DNA of 64,000 bases from Spirochaetales bacterium (GTDB lineage: Bacteria > Spirochaetota > Spirochaetia > Treponematales > Treponemataceae). Where the stretch lies: contig JAUNWH010000002.1 of the NCBI GenBank assembly GCA_030540405.1, forward strand, positions 58,513-122,512, in the 5' to 3' direction. Positions within the stretch are counted from its first letter, which is position 1. Each line of letters starts with the position of its first letter. The notes beneath the pieces were generated by a model that searched no databases, had not been told where the DNA came from, and saw only the letters and a program-made list of their open reading frames with translations. A program made the position numbers and the translations under genes. Positions 1 through 8,490 of the stretch are shown piece after piece.

Positions 1-615
1 GTAGACAAATCACCTTTTGAGCCTGGACACTGGAATAATGAAACTTGGATAGAACAAGAGCCAGCTAAAGAAATAAATTTTGTCTATCCATTATGCGAAG
101 CCGGAGAACAGTATAAATTCAAAGTTCAGATTGAGCCACAAAGAGGACTAGATGAAAATGGCATAGAAAACCCTGTTGACCGAGAACATGGCTATTGCCA
201 GTACCTTACTTTAACTGCAAAAGGCGGAATCGGCGACATCAACTATTCAAACCTTAAAAATGGCGAATGGACATTTGCATCTTACAGCGACAACAAAGCA
301 ACAGTCTGGATTGAAAATGTAATTCCTCCGCAGGACAGCGTTGTAAAAAACGTAGGAACTTATATCGATATTTTCTATGGCGACAAAGACTGGGACACTC
401 TTGGAAAAACTGACTGGTACTGCAAATATGAAAATCCTAATGAAGTTAAAGAAAATGTATCTATTGAATTAGAACGCTGGGATGGTAAGCCAATCTCAGA
501 ACTTTCAAATACATTCTTTGCGCAGTACAATTTTACATTCGAAATTTCTGACTGCCCGCAAGTATCGCAGTGGCGCACAGTAACACTTGAAAGCGACCTT
601 GTTTCTATAAATTAA
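1..615 (+). CDS. C-terminal part of an unrecognised protein (5' end outside window)
   Basis: An open frame runs from base 1 to a TAA at 613-615 (204 residues visible) with no start in the window, so only the C-terminus is present. The visible part is rich in Trp, Tyr, Asn and acidic residues and has an alternating polar/hydrophobic pattern typical of beta-sandwich proteins of the envelope or outside the cell (for example the stretch around VWIENVIPPQD and IDIFYGDKDW). There is no transmembrane segment and no motif I recognise. It is followed by a pair of palindromic repeats rather than by a co-directional gene within 350 bases, so it is probably the last gene of its transcript. Function unknown; the exported location is only an inference from composition. 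Confidence 0.7.
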   Translation, partial: VDKSPFEPGHWNNETWIEQEPAKEINFVYPLCEAGEQYKFKVQIEPQRGLDENGIENPVDREHGYCQYLTLTAKGGIGDINYSNLKNGEWTFASYSDNKATVWIENVIPPQDSVVKNVGTYIDIFYGDKDWDTLGKTDWYCKYENPNEVKENVSIELERWDGKPISELSNTFFAQYNFTFEISDCPQVSQWRTVTLESDLVSIN

Positions 616-652
616 CTTTCATATCTTACTGTTATTGCTGTAATAAGCAGTT

Positions 653-808
653 TGTCATTGCCGGGCATAGACCCGGCAATCTTGTATCAAACAGATTCCC
701 TCATCAAGTGTGGGAATGACATGAACTAGACTGTTATTTTTGTCATCTTCGGACTTGACCCCAAAGATCTCTTGCAATAGATTCCCGTGTCGTAGCACGG
801 GAATGACA
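653..808. repeat. Two tandem copies of the TGTCATT...AATGACA double-hairpin repeat
   Basis: Copy one is 653-720 and copy two 740-808. Each begins TGTCAT, folds into a first hairpin (ATTGCCGGG 657-665 with CCCGGCAAT 672-680 in copy one), and ends with a second hairpin and AATGAC(A) (CCCGTG...CACGGG in copy two). The same unit recurs at about 3.36, 13.3, 32.6 and 33.1 kb, always between genes. The rest of the 616-988 gap is AT-rich and shows no gene. Confidence 0.8.
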
Positions 809-988
809 GTAAAATATAAAACTCGACATTCGACCAAATAAACTTTTGACTTCCGTATTCCGGGAGCCTTTTTTCATTATGACATTTTTGCATTTTATGT
901 CTAACACTTCACTAAAAATCAGATTTATGCTAAAATTGTAGAAATATTCAATAAACCAAATAAATTCAGTGTGTGTAAGGATTACAAG

Positions 989-1816
989 ATGAACAAGATT
1001 CTAGAAAAACGGCAGCTTTCAGAAACCGTTTACTACATGAAATTTGAAGCCGCGGACATTGCAAAAAACCGCAAGGCAGGTCAGTTCCTGATTGTTCAGT
1101 ACGATGATGAAATGGGAGAAAGAATTCCGCTTACAATCGCAGATGCAAACGCAGAAGAAGGCTGGGTTGCAATTGTTTTTCAGGCAGTTGGAGCAGGCAC
1201 AATGAAAATAGCGCGCCTTAATCCTGGCGACTATCTTGCGGCGGTTCTTGGTCCTTTGGGAACTCCATCTAAAATAGAAAAATACGACGCTCCAGTTCTC
1301 TGTGTTGGCGGCGGAATCGGAACAGCTCCTCTTTATCCAATCGTTCAGGCTTTAAAGGCAGCCGGAAACAAAGTAATTGTTGTAATCTGCGCCCGCACAA
1401 AAGACCTTCTAATTTTTGTTGATGAAATGAAAGCAATCGCGGATGAAGTTATAATTATGACTGACGACGGAAGCGCAGGACGCCAAGGAGTTTCCACAGT
1501 TCCAGTTGAAGAGCTTTGCCAGTCGCAGACTCCTCCAGCAGAAGTAATTGCAATCGGTCCTCCAATAATGATGAAATTCGTATGCGCCACAACCGCAAAG
1601 TACAATGTAAAAACCACAGTTTCGCTCAACACAATTATGATTGACGGAACAGGAATGTGCGGTGGCTGCCGTGTAAGCGTAGGCGGAAAAATCAAATTCG
1701 TTTGCGTTGACGGTCCTGACTTTGACGGACATCAAGTAGACTGGGCAAATATGATGACGCGCATGAAAAGCTTTAAAGACGAAGAAGAAAAGCACAAGTG
1801 CAAACTCGGAATGTAA
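989..1816 (+). CDS. nfnA: NfnA-type FAD/[2Fe-2S] subunit of NADH-dependent ferredoxin:NADP+ oxidoreductase (also annotated sulfide dehydrogenase subunit B)
   Basis: Small subunit of the cytoplasmic flavin-based electron-bifurcating transhydrogenase, coupling NADPH, NAD+ and ferredoxin. The 275-residue protein has an N-terminal FAD-binding barrel (GERIPLTIAD near residue 50), an NAD-binding core (CVGGGIGTAPLYPI near 100-113) and a C-terminal cysteine cluster (GTGMCGGCRV plus a later FVCVDGPDFDGHQVDW) that ligates the [2Fe-2S] centre, as in dihydroorotate dehydrogenase electron-transfer subunits. I chose ATG 989 over the in-frame GTG 971 because AAGGA lies about 8 nt before the ATG. It is followed 17 bases later by its partner nfnB. 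PyrK is the main alternative, but the GltD-like neighbour and the absence of pyrD favour NfnA. Confidence 0.9.
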   Translation: MNKILEKRQLSETVYYMKFEAADIAKNRKAGQFLIVQYDDEMGERIPLTIADANAEEGWVAIVFQAVGAGTMKIARLNPGDYLAAVLGPLGTPSKIEKYDAPVLCVGGGIGTAPLYPIVQALKAAGNKVIVVICARTKDLLIFVDEMKAIADEVIIMTDDGSAGRQGVSTVPVEELCQSQTPPAEVIAIGPPIMMKFVCATTAKYNVKTTVSLNTIMIDGTGMCGGCRVSVGGKIKFVCVDGPDFDGHQVDWANMMTRMKSFKDEEEKHKCKLGM

Positions 1817-1833
1817 ACTGGACGGAGAAAAAT

Positions 1834-3324
1834 ATGAGCGAACACAAAACAGTAGAGCAGCTAAATGAAATTGCTGCAAATGAATATAGCAAAATAAAAG
1901 GAAAAACTCTTACAAACAAAGACCGTATGGCAATTCCGCAGATGGAAATGCCATCTGGAGAACCTTTGGTGCGCGCAAGACAGATGACAGAAGTTGCGCT
2001 TGGCTACACAGCGGAACAGGCAATCGTTGAAGCAAACCGCTGCCTTCAGTGCAAGAATCAGCCATGTGTTTCAGGATGCCCTGTAAATGTTCAGATTCCA
2101 AAATTTATTGAGCAGGTTGCAAAAGGCGAATTCAAAGCGGCAGTTGACATCATAAAGGAAACAAATCTTCTTCCTGCAATTTGCGGACGTGTATGTCCAC
2201 AGGAAAAACAGTGCCAGGGACAATGCACGGTCGGAAAAGTTTACAAAAACGCAGAAAAATCAGTCAGCATAGGACGCCTTGAACGCTTTGTAGCTGACTG
2301 GGAACGCACAAACAATCTTGTAACTTCCCCGGCAATTGCTCCTTCAACAGGAAAAAAAGTCGCAGTTGTAGGCTCAGGACCTGCAGGACTTACTGTTGCG
2401 GCAGACTGCCGGCGCGCAGGACACGACGTTACTGTTTTTGAGGCATTCCACAAAGCCGGCGGTGTTATGGTCTATGGAATTCCTGAATTCCGCTTGCCAA
2501 AGTCAATTGTTCAGAATGAAGTTGAAAACCTAAAGAGAATGGGCGTAAAATTTGAAATGAGCACTCTTGTTGGACGCACAATGACAGTTCAGCAGATTCT
2601 TACGGAAAAAGGATTCGACGCAGCATTTATCGGAACTGGAGCCGGTCTTCCAAAGTTCTTCGGAATTCCTGGTGAAAACTACATCGGCGTATTCAGCGCA
2701 AATGAATATCTTACACGTGCAAACTTGATGAAAGCTTACGACACAGAGCATGCCGACACTCCTTACTACCATGCAAAAACTGTTGTTGTCTGCGGAGGCG
2801 GAAACGTTGCAATGGACGCGGCAAGAATGGCGTTAAGGCTTGGAGCTGAAAAAGTCTACGTTGTTTACCGCCGCTCCCGTGTGGAAATGCCAGCACGCCG
2901 TGAAGAAGTTGACCATGCGGAAGAAGAAGGCGTAATCTTTAAATTCCTTGAAAATCCAGTTGAAATTCTTGGAAGCAGCGAAACAGGAAAAGTAACAGGA
3001 ATAAAAGCTTTGTCCTATGAGCTTGGTGAACCGGACGAAAAAGGCCGCCGCCGCCCAGTTGAAATAAAAGGAAGCGAGCATGAAATTCCTTGCGACGCTG
3101 TGATTGTTGCGCTTGGAAACAATTCAAATCCGCTTATTCCTGCGACAACTCCAGAAATCAATGTAGACGACCGCGGACATATCACTGTTGACGAAAGCCA
3201 GGAAACAAGCATGACCAAAGTTTGGGCAGGAGGCGACATTGTTCTAGGAGCCGCTACTGTTATTCTTGCAATGGGCGAAGGAAGAAAAGCCGCCGCAAGT
3301 ATAAACGAGTATCTTGCAAAATAA
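1834..3324 (+). CDS. nfnB: NfnB-type GltD-like FAD/[4Fe-4S] subunit (NADPH-dependent)
   Basis: Large subunit of NfnAB, homologous to the small chain of glutamate synthase. The N-terminal region carries two cysteine groups for [4Fe-4S] clusters (ANRCLQCKNQPCVSGCPV and ICGRVCPQEKQCQGQC). These are followed by a GSGPAGL dinucleotide motif for FAD and a second GGGNVAMDAAR motif for NADPH, then the C-terminal FAD motif WAGGDIVLGAATVILAMGEG. The 496-residue length is normal. ATG 1834 is preceded by GGAG and replaces an upstream in-frame GTG that overlaps nfnA. With no gltB in the window, and nfnA immediately upstream, it is more likely NfnB than glutamate synthase. The pair supplies NADPH for biosynthesis in a fermenter. 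Confidence 0.9.
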   Translation: MSEHKTVEQLNEIAANEYSKIKGKTLTNKDRMAIPQMEMPSGEPLVRARQMTEVALGYTAEQAIVEANRCLQCKNQPCVSGCPVNVQIPKFIEQVAKGEFKAAVDIIKETNLLPAICGRVCPQEKQCQGQCTVGKVYKNAEKSVSIGRLERFVADWERTNNLVTSPAIAPSTGKKVAVVGSGPAGLTVAADCRRAGHDVTVFEAFHKAGGVMVYGIPEFRLPKSIVQNEVENLKRMGVKFEMSTLVGRTMTVQQILTEKGFDAAFIGTGAGLPKFFGIPGENYIGVFSANEYLTRANLMKAYDTEHADTPYYHAKTVVVCGGGNVAMDAARMALRLGAEKVYVVYRRSRVEMPARREEVDHAEEEGVIFKFLENPVEILGSSETGKVTGIKALSYELGEPDEKGRRRPVEIKGSEHEIPCDAVIVALGNNSNPLIPATTPEINVDDRGHITVDESQETSMTKVWAGGDIVLGAATVILAMGEGRKAAASINEYLAK

Positions 3325-3357
3325 AAATTAATGATTGATGTCTAAAAGTGTTTTTTA

Positions 3358-3451
3358 TGTCATTTTCGGGCTTGACCCGAAAATCTAACTATTAGAGATT
3401 GTTAACCGAGTTTCTTTCAGAAACATCGCAGTATCAAGTACGACAATGACA
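3358..3451. repeat. TGTCATT...AATGACA double-hairpin repeat, enlarged copy
   Basis: Starts TGTCATTTTCGGGCTTGACC with its complementary CCCGAAAATCT, then carries about 25 extra bases before the terminal GTATCAAGTACGACAATGACA. The second hairpin is degenerate, so this copy looks older than the others. It lies in the 194-base gap between the convergent nfnB and the DMT transporter. Confidence 0.65.
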
Positions 3452-3489
3452 TTTTGAATTTATTGGACATCCATGATATTAAATTGACT

Positions 3490-3518
3490 TGCCATTGCCG
3501 TGCTCGACACGGCAATCT
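3490..3518 (-). terminator. Solo repeat hairpin directly after the DMT transporter stop
   Basis: ATTGCCGTG (3494-3502) pairs perfectly with CACGGCAAT (3508-3516) across a 5-nt loop. It is the first half of the dispersed TGTCATT repeat, placed 3 bases beyond the stop codon at 3519. The position suggests it has been recruited as a 3'-end structure, although no long U-run follows on the minus strand. Confidence 0.45.
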
Positions 3519-4445
3519 TTATTTTTTCCAGCTTGAAATAAAAAGTCCGCAGATTGTCATTGCCGCGCCCAAAATTCCCATTAGGCTAAGTTTTTCCCCA
3601 AGAAATATAAATGCAAAAACAACTGTAACAACCGGAATCATATAAAGCCCTGCAGAAACTTTTACAGTTCCAAGAATTTTGCAGGATTTGTTCCACAAAG
3701 CAAAACAGCCGGCAGAAGCCATAATTCCAAGAAAAAGCAAATTTCCCCAGTTGGCAAGGCTTGAAAATCTTTTTACATTGACAGCCAAATCGGTATTAAT
3801 AAAAACAGAAGAAGTTTTTCCAGCTCCCGTTCCAGCCAATGCAAGCGGAATCATAAAAACCAACGCAAAGAAAAAAATCCGGCGTGTGCTGCAAACAATG
3901 TCGTACTTCATGGAATTTATTTTTGAAACAAAAAGAGAATAAAATCCCCAGCAGATTCCCGCAAGAAGAGCAAGCAAGTCGCCTTTCGGACTAAAATGAA
4001 ATTCCGCATTTCCATTAAAGCTCACAAGGGCAACTCCTGAAATTGCAAGAATAAATCCTGCGACAAAATTTTTTGTAATGCATTTTTCCTTTAAAAAAAT
4101 CCGCGCAACAATCGCCGTGAACATTGGGCAAATAGAAACAATTATGCTTACATTTGAAGCCGTCGTAAAAGAAATCGCAATGTTTTCAAAAAACTGATAA
4201 AGAGTAACACCCGTAAGTCCCGCCAGCGCAAACGAAATATTTTCCTTCTTGCTTTTTAAAACAAGCCTTTTAGGGCGCATAGCCCAAAGCCCCAGATACG
4301 CCGCAAAAAAACGGACAACCAGAATTTCAAATGCAGAAAAATCATTTAAAAGCGATTTTGTAGAAACGAAAGTTATTCCCCATATAAAAACCGAAACACA
4401 GGCTAAAAAAATTCCAAATGCCGATGCCGCACTTATTTTTTTCAT
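3519..4445 (-). CDS. EamA/DMT-superfamily inner-membrane transporter
   Basis: A 308-residue protein with about ten hydrophobic segments in two homologous halves, the usual EamA layout: an N-terminal FIWGITFVSTK segment, the inter-half region around WGFYSLFVSK, and a C-terminal VFAFIFLGEKLSLMGILGAAMTICG segment, which is the characteristic last-pair signature. Members export amino acids or other metabolites; the substrate cannot be told from sequence. It is transcribed alone, convergent with nfnAB and divergent from the pectinesterase/kdgK operon, so the cargo could be sugar-related, but nothing proves this. No Shine-Dalgarno precedes the ATG and TATAAT lies six bases upstream, suggesting a leaderless mRNA. 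Confidence 0.85.
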   Translation of the reverse strand: MKKISAASAFGIFLACVSVFIWGITFVSTKSLLNDFSAFEILVVRFFAAYLGLWAMRPKRLVLKSKKENISFALAGLTGVTLYQFFENIAISFTTASNVSIIVSICPMFTAIVARIFLKEKCITKNFVAGFILAISGVALVSFNGNAEFHFSPKGDLLALLAGICWGFYSLFVSKINSMKYDIVCSTRRIFFFALVFMIPLALAGTGAGKTSSVFINTDLAVNVKRFSSLANWGNLLFLGIMASAGCFALWNKSCKILGTVKVSAGLYMIPVVTVVFAFIFLGEKLSLMGILGAAMTICGLFISSWKK

Positions 4446-4451
4446 GCACTG

Positions 4452-4457
4452 ATTATA
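4452..4457 (-). promoter_or_regulatory. -10 box TATAAT of the DMT transporter
   Basis: A perfect minus-strand TATAAT ends six bases before the ATG at 4445. The -35 region at 17 bp spacing is poor. A start of transcription 6-8 nt downstream would coincide with the start codon. Confidence 0.5.
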
Positions 4458-4500
4458 TCGAATTTTCAGGCTGAATAAAATAACTTTTGCGTGGGAAAAA

Positions 4501-4529
4501 TTGCAATTTTTGAGTATTCAATATATAAT
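4501..4529 (+). promoter_or_regulatory. Sigma70-type promoter of the pectinesterase-like/kdgK operon
   Basis: TTGCAA (4501-4506), 17-bp spacer, TATAAT (4524-4529). Transcription would start near 4536 and give a leader of about 29 nt. TTGCAA is part of a small palindrome (AAATTGCAATTT) that could also be an operator. Confidence 0.6.
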
Positions 4530-4564
4530 CAATAAACATAAAATAATTAAAAGCGGGACGTTTT

Positions 4565-5584
4565 ATGCTAGAACTGAATGTAAACACAAAATCACCTGCG
4601 GCAATAACTGCTGCCCTAAAAAAAATAAAGGAAATGATCTCCACAGGAACTGTCGCAAAAGACACAGCAATCCACTTGATTCTTGAACCGGGTTCCTACA
4701 GAGAAACTGTGCGGTACAATCTTTCAAATCCGCTGGCAATAGAAAGTGTTCCCGGAACAAAAACAGAGGACTGCGTAATTCTTGCTGACAACTGCGAGGC
4801 TTACAATAAAGGCCAGCAAAACAGAGCCGTGCTTTCATTCGGACCAAATGCGACAAATGTTTCCCTCAAAAATTTTACAATTTCAAATACGCACGTAAAA
4901 ACTTCCGAGGAACTTTATTCCGCTGCGGATTCTGCGGAAGCTCTTGCCTGGAACAACACGACAGGAACATTGTTTTGCGAAGGAATCAAACTTGAAGGAC
5001 ACCAGAACACGCTTTTTGTAAAAGGATTCAGCTGGTTTTTGAATTCAAATATTTCAGGCGACGTTGATTTTATTTACGGAGAGCCGGACACTTGTCTTTT
5101 TGAAAACTGCACAATTGAAGTTATTGCAGACAACAGGGGCGACTTTGATGGATTTGCAATCAACAGCCACGCAATAGCCGAAAAAATGGGATTCGTATTT
5201 ACAAACTGCCGCTTCCTTGGAGAAAAAAGAAAAAAGAATTTTGTGTACGCCTGCAGAACAGACGGAACCGGAAATTCAGAAAGCAAAAAAGACTGGGACA
5301 GCATTGCATTTGTAAACTGCATTTTTTCCGACACGTTTGCGCCAGAACTTTTGTGGGACGATGACATGAATCTTGAAGTTTATCCGCGCGGAAATGCAAA
5401 ATGCGGAATCAGAGAATACAATTCAAAAATTGCTTTAAAAGGCGGAAAAGTCGCAGAAGCCGACACAAGCAAAAGAAACATCAAATCTTACACGCTTACA
5501 GAAGATGATTATTTCAACGGATACGCAAGCCGCTATCTGATTCTGCATGACACTCCGTTCGCCGAGCTTTTATCCAAGGAATAA
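4565..5584 (+). CDS. Cytoplasmic pectinesterase-family (CE8-like) right-handed beta-helix protein
   Basis: Related to pectin methylesterases, which demethylate galacturonan. The beta-helix signature is clear: EPGSYRETV near residue 43, the Asn/Ile-rich coil SLKNFTISNT, then GHQNTLFVKGFSWFLNSN followed by SGDVDFIYG. The nucleophile Asp of the DFIYG motif is present, but the usual QDT acid/base Asp is Asn here (GHQNT), and no GRPW-type block with the substrate Arg is obvious. At 339 residues there is no signal peptide, so it acts inside the cell, perhaps on imported oligomers. kdgK follows after one base, which supports a role in uronate catabolism. Activity is uncertain because of the altered catalytic residue. 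Confidence 0.8.
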   Translation: MLELNVNTKSPAAITAALKKIKEMISTGTVAKDTAIHLILEPGSYRETVRYNLSNPLAIESVPGTKTEDCVILADNCEAYNKGQQNRAVLSFGPNATNVSLKNFTISNTHVKTSEELYSAADSAEALAWNNTTGTLFCEGIKLEGHQNTLFVKGFSWFLNSNISGDVDFIYGEPDTCLFENCTIEVIADNRGDFDGFAINSHAIAEKMGFVFTNCRFLGEKRKKNFVYACRTDGTGNSESKKDWDSIAFVNCIFSDTFAPELLWDDDMNLEVYPRGNAKCGIREYNSKIALKGGKVAEADTSKRNIKSYTLTEDDYFNGYASRYLILHDTPFAELLSKE

Positions 5585-5585
5585 T

Positions 5586-6605
5586 ATGAAAATAGTTACT
5601 TTTGGGGAACTTCTTCTTCGGTTGCAGCCGGAAGGTTACTACAGATTTGTTCAGGTAGATAAAATGACTTCGACGTTCGGCGGAGCTGAAGCAAATGTCG
5701 CAGTTTCGCTTGCAAACTTCGGCGAAGATTCTTTTTTTGTTACAAAGCTTCCTTCCCACGAAATAGGACAAAGCGCAGTCAACAGCCTTAGAAGATTCGG
5801 CGTAAAAACTGAATATATTGTGCGCGGCGGAAACAGAGTTGGAATATATTTCAATGAACGGGGAGCAAGCCAGCGTCCCTCAAAATGTATTTACGACAGA
5901 GCAGGTTCGGCAATAGCTTTAAGCCAAAAATCAGACTTTGACTGGAACAAAATTTTTGAAGGCGCAGACTGGTTTCATTTTACAGGCGTAACACCAGCTC
6001 TTGGCGGAGAACTTCCTGAAATCTGTATTGAAGCCTGCAAAAATGCAAAAGCCAAAAAAATTCCTGTAAGCTGCGACTTGAACTACAGAAGCAAACTTTG
6101 GTCAAAACAGCAAGCAAAAGAAACAATGGAAAAAATCGCTCCGTACATTGACATCTGCATTTCAAATGAAGAAGACGCGATGGATGTTTTTGGAATAAGC
6201 GCGGACAACACAGACATTGAAAACGGAAAACTCAGCAAAGAAGGTTACAAAAATGTAGCCCTAAGACTTTCAGAAAAGTATGGATTCAAAAAAGTCGCAA
6301 TAACTTTACGCTCTTCTATAAACGCAAGCAGAAATAAATGGGCGGCTCTTTTTTACGATGGAACTGATTATTTTTTTAGCCGTGAATATGACATAGCAAT
6401 TGTAGACAGACTTGGCGGCGGGGACAGCTTTTGCGCCGGACTGATTTATTCTATTTTAAGAAATGAAACCAGCCAGCGTGCTGTTGAATTTGCAAGCGCA
6501 GCTTCGTGCTTAAAGCATTCAATTGAAGGAGACTTCAACATGGTCTCCGTGGAAGAAGTTGAACGTCTTGCGCACGGAGATTCAAGCGGAAGAATCCAGC
6601 GTTAA
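5586..6605 (+). CDS. kdgK: PfkB-family sugar kinase, probably 2-keto-3-deoxygluconate kinase
   Basis: Phosphorylates 2-keto-3-deoxygluconate, the common intermediate of pectin and uronate breakdown, before aldol cleavage by KDPG aldolase. The 339-residue ribokinase fold shows an N-terminal MKIVTFGELLLRL, the substrate-recognition region FGGAEANVAVSLANFG, and the C-terminal ATP/anion-hole motif DRLGGGDSFCAG with the catalytic Asp. ATG 5586 follows AAGGA and lies one base after the pectinesterase stop, so the two genes are translationally linked. Tagatose or other PfkB kinases are possible alternatives, but the operon partner favours KDG. Confidence 0.85.
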   Translation: MKIVTFGELLLRLQPEGYYRFVQVDKMTSTFGGAEANVAVSLANFGEDSFFVTKLPSHEIGQSAVNSLRRFGVKTEYIVRGGNRVGIYFNERGASQRPSKCIYDRAGSAIALSQKSDFDWNKIFEGADWFHFTGVTPALGGELPEICIEACKNAKAKKIPVSCDLNYRSKLWSKQQAKETMEKIAPYIDICISNEEDAMDVFGISADNTDIENGKLSKEGYKNVALRLSEKYGFKKVAITLRSSINASRNKWAALFYDGTDYFFSREYDIAIVDRLGGGDSFCAGLIYSILRNETSQRAVEFASAASCLKHSIEGDFNMVSVEEVERLAHGDSSGRIQR

Positions 6606-7159
6606 GCCATCTGCATTGCCTGTGCAAAACTTACAGGGAAAATTCTCATGTAAGGCTTAAGCACATTAAAAACTTTTTCAAATCCCAAATTTTCAAAAGC
6701 TTCTTTTGTTACATTTATAAAAGTGCAGCCAGTTTCTTTTGCAAGGGCTTCAAGACGGCTGTTTGCATCCGTTGCATTTTTTCCAGATGAAACTACAGAT
6801 ACGATATAAGTTTTTGAGTTCTTGCAGTTGCGATGCAAGTTCAGCAAAAGCCATTCGTATTTGTTTATAAATTCATCTACATTGAAATTTTCAGAGGAAC
6901 ATTCTTCTTCTCCAAAGTTAACAAAAACTTTCGCAGGATTCAGTTCATAAACTCCGCTTTCAAGCAACTTGAACGAATCAACTAGCTTAAGCCCCTGCAC
7001 GCTTCTGTCGTAAATCTTTCCACCCATTTCCTCATTGTTTGCAAGCTCGTTGATATTCATTCTTGAAAAATAACTTGAGCCGAAAAATACAACTCCGCCG
7101 CTTTTTCCCATTTCATTCAGTGTTTTAAAGTCATCAATTTTTTCTACTACGTTAATCAT
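6602..7159 (-). CDS. Small SGNH/GDSL-hydrolase-like protein
   Basis: A 185-residue soluble protein. An early GVVFFGSSYFSRM segment resembles SGNH block I (Gly-x-Ser near the N-terminus), and KVFVNFGEEE resembles the block III beta-strand, but the C-terminal Asp-x-x-His block is not evident. It may therefore be a degenerate or non-hydrolytic member. It overlaps the PQ-loop-like gene upstream by 4 bases (ATGA), so the two are a translationally coupled pair, and it converges on kdgK with a 4-base overlap. Function not known. Confidence 0.55.
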   Translation of the reverse strand: MINVVEKIDDFKTLNEMGKSGGVVFFGSSYFSRMNINELANNEEMGGKIYDRSVQGLKLVDSFKLLESGVYELNPAKVFVNFGEEECSSENFNVDEFINKYEWLLLNLHRNCKNSKTYIVSVVSSGKNATDANSRLEALAKETGCTFINVTKEAFENLGFEKVFNVLKPYMRIFPVSFAQAMQMA

Positions 7160-7449
7160 GCCGCTACCTTCCTATACAAAGCAAGTTTTTTGTCATACTT
7201 TTTGTTTATAAAGTAAACCGGAATATTTATGCTTACAATTGCAAGATTCAAAACATAAACTGCCAAAACATAATTGAAACTTCCAAGAATTATTTTTGCT
7301 GAAATTCCTGCAATGTAACCTACGATAATCAAAAGTATAAAGCGCAGGCTCATGTTCTTTGCTGTCTTTGACTTTATATTTTTCACAACTGAAATCGGCC
7401 ACGAAAGACCAAAACAAACAAGCATCGCTGTTTCCAAAATCTCTGGCAT
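7156..7449 (-). CDS. Small three-helix PQ-loop/SemiSWEET-like membrane protein
   Basis: 97 residues with three predicted membrane helices: LETAMLVCFGLSWPISVVKNI, LRFILLIIVGYIAGISAKIIL and a third around YVLAVYVLNLAIVSINIPVYFI. The segment WPISVVKNIKSKTAKNMSL has the shape of a PQ-loop (a Pro in helix 1, then a basic loop ending in Ser-Leu), as in SemiSWEET half-transporters that dimerise to move sugars, although the Gln is absent. It is coupled by a 4-base overlap to the SGNH-like gene. The substrate is unknown. Annotation by fold resemblance only. Confidence 0.6.
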   Translation of the reverse strand: MPEILETAMLVCFGLSWPISVVKNIKSKTAKNMSLRFILLIIVGYIAGISAKIILGSFNYVLAVYVLNLAIVSINIPVYFINKKYDKKLALYRKVAA

Positions 7450-7505
7450 ATCAAACCTCCAAACTGAAAAAAAGATAGCAGATTTTTTTTATAATTACTA
7501 ATATA

Positions 7506-7534
7506 TTGTTTTTATTAAATTAATAAGTTATAAT
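7506..7534 (+). promoter_or_regulatory. Promoter of the LysR-type gene
   Basis: TTGTTT (7506-7511), 17 bp, TATAAT (7529-7534). The predicted start near 7541 leaves a leader of only about 5 nt before ATG 7547 and no Shine-Dalgarno. The divergent 7449-7547 gap is very AT-rich, as LysR autoregulatory regions usually are. Confidence 0.5.
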
Positions 7535-7546
7535 TATGAATATAAG

Positions 7547-8440
7547 ATGGAACTGAATCAAATAAGATATTTCCTGGAAGTCGCAAAAAACGAGCACGTT
7601 ACAAAAAGCGCAGAAAATCTTCATGTAGCGCAGCCAGCACTCACGCAGTCAATTCACAAGCTAGAAGAGGAGCTGGAAATTCCTTTGTTCAAGCACGACG
7701 GACGGAACATAAAACTTACAACTTACGGATTGTGGCTCTACAAAAAACTTACGCCAATAATAAAAGAAATAGATGAAATTCCTGAGCAGCTAAAGACAAT
7801 GGCAAATCTTGAAGATTCGACAATCCATTTAAATATCTTAGCGGCATCCACACTTATAACAAATGCGATTATCGAATACAAAAAAACAAATAAAAAAATT
7901 CATATTCAGCTGAATCAAAACGACCAGACAGACCTTTATGATATTTGCGTTACAACAAAACTTTTTTATCAGCAGAATGAAAATGAAAAAAACAGCGTTT
8001 TTGTTTGCTCTGAAAAAATTTTTCTTGCAGTTCCAAACATTCCGCGTTTTTCAAACTTAAAATCGATTTCACTTGAAGAAGTAAAAAACGAAAATTTTAT
8101 CGCACTGTCAGGATCGAAGCATTTAAGAACAATTTGCGACAAATACTGCCACGAAGCAGGAATCCATCCAAATATTATTTTTGAAAGCGATAATATTTCA
8201 GCTGTAAAAAATACGATTGGTGCAAATCTAGGAATCGGATTCTGGCCGCAATATTCCTGGGGAAAACTTGACACAAAAAAAGTTTTGCTCCTTGAAATAA
8301 GCAATCCTGTTTGCAGCCGCGATATTTTAATTTCCTACAAAAAAAACAAACTGGACTGCTCACAGGTTGAAAAATTCTACAAGTTCTTAACAGATTATGT
8401 ATCTTCAAAAGAAAAGGCAAGTCTTGAACAAATCCCTTGA
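7547..8440 (+). CDS. LysR-family transcriptional regulator
   Basis: 297 residues with the canonical N-terminal winged HTH (MELNQIRYFLEVAKNEHVTKSAENL...QPALTQSIHKLEEELEIPLF, residues 1-48) and a periplasmic-binding-protein-like effector domain behind it. The effector domain is divergent and polar, with no ligand motif I can name. It is divergent from the PQ-loop/SGNH pair, the classical LysR target arrangement, so that pair is the best candidate regulon. The stop lies 14 bases before the birA operator, so read-through into birA is possible. Confidence 0.9.
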   Translation: MELNQIRYFLEVAKNEHVTKSAENLHVAQPALTQSIHKLEEELEIPLFKHDGRNIKLTTYGLWLYKKLTPIIKEIDEIPEQLKTMANLEDSTIHLNILAASTLITNAIIEYKKTNKKIHIQLNQNDQTDLYDICVTTKLFYQQNENEKNSVFVCSEKIFLAVPNIPRFSNLKSISLEEVKNENFIALSGSKHLRTICDKYCHEAGIHPNIIFESDNISAVKNTIGANLGIGFWPQYSWGKLDTKKVLLLEISNPVCSRDILISYKKNKLDCSQVEKFYKFLTDYVSSKEKASLEQIP

Positions 8441-8453
8441 CCGCTGCAACAAC

Positions 8454-8490
8454 TTTTTGTTAACCTATAAATATAAATGGGTAACAAAAA
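8454..8490. promoter_or_regulatory. BirA-type operator overlapping the birA start codon
   Basis: TTTTTGTTAACC (8454-8465), a 13-base centre, then GGGTAACAAAAA (8479-8490): an inverted repeat with the GTTAACC/GGTAAC half-sites of biotin repressor operators. A TATAAA (8466-8471) lies in the centre and the birA ATG (8477) overlaps the right half. Binding of holo-BirA would block its own transcription. Confidence 0.75.
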
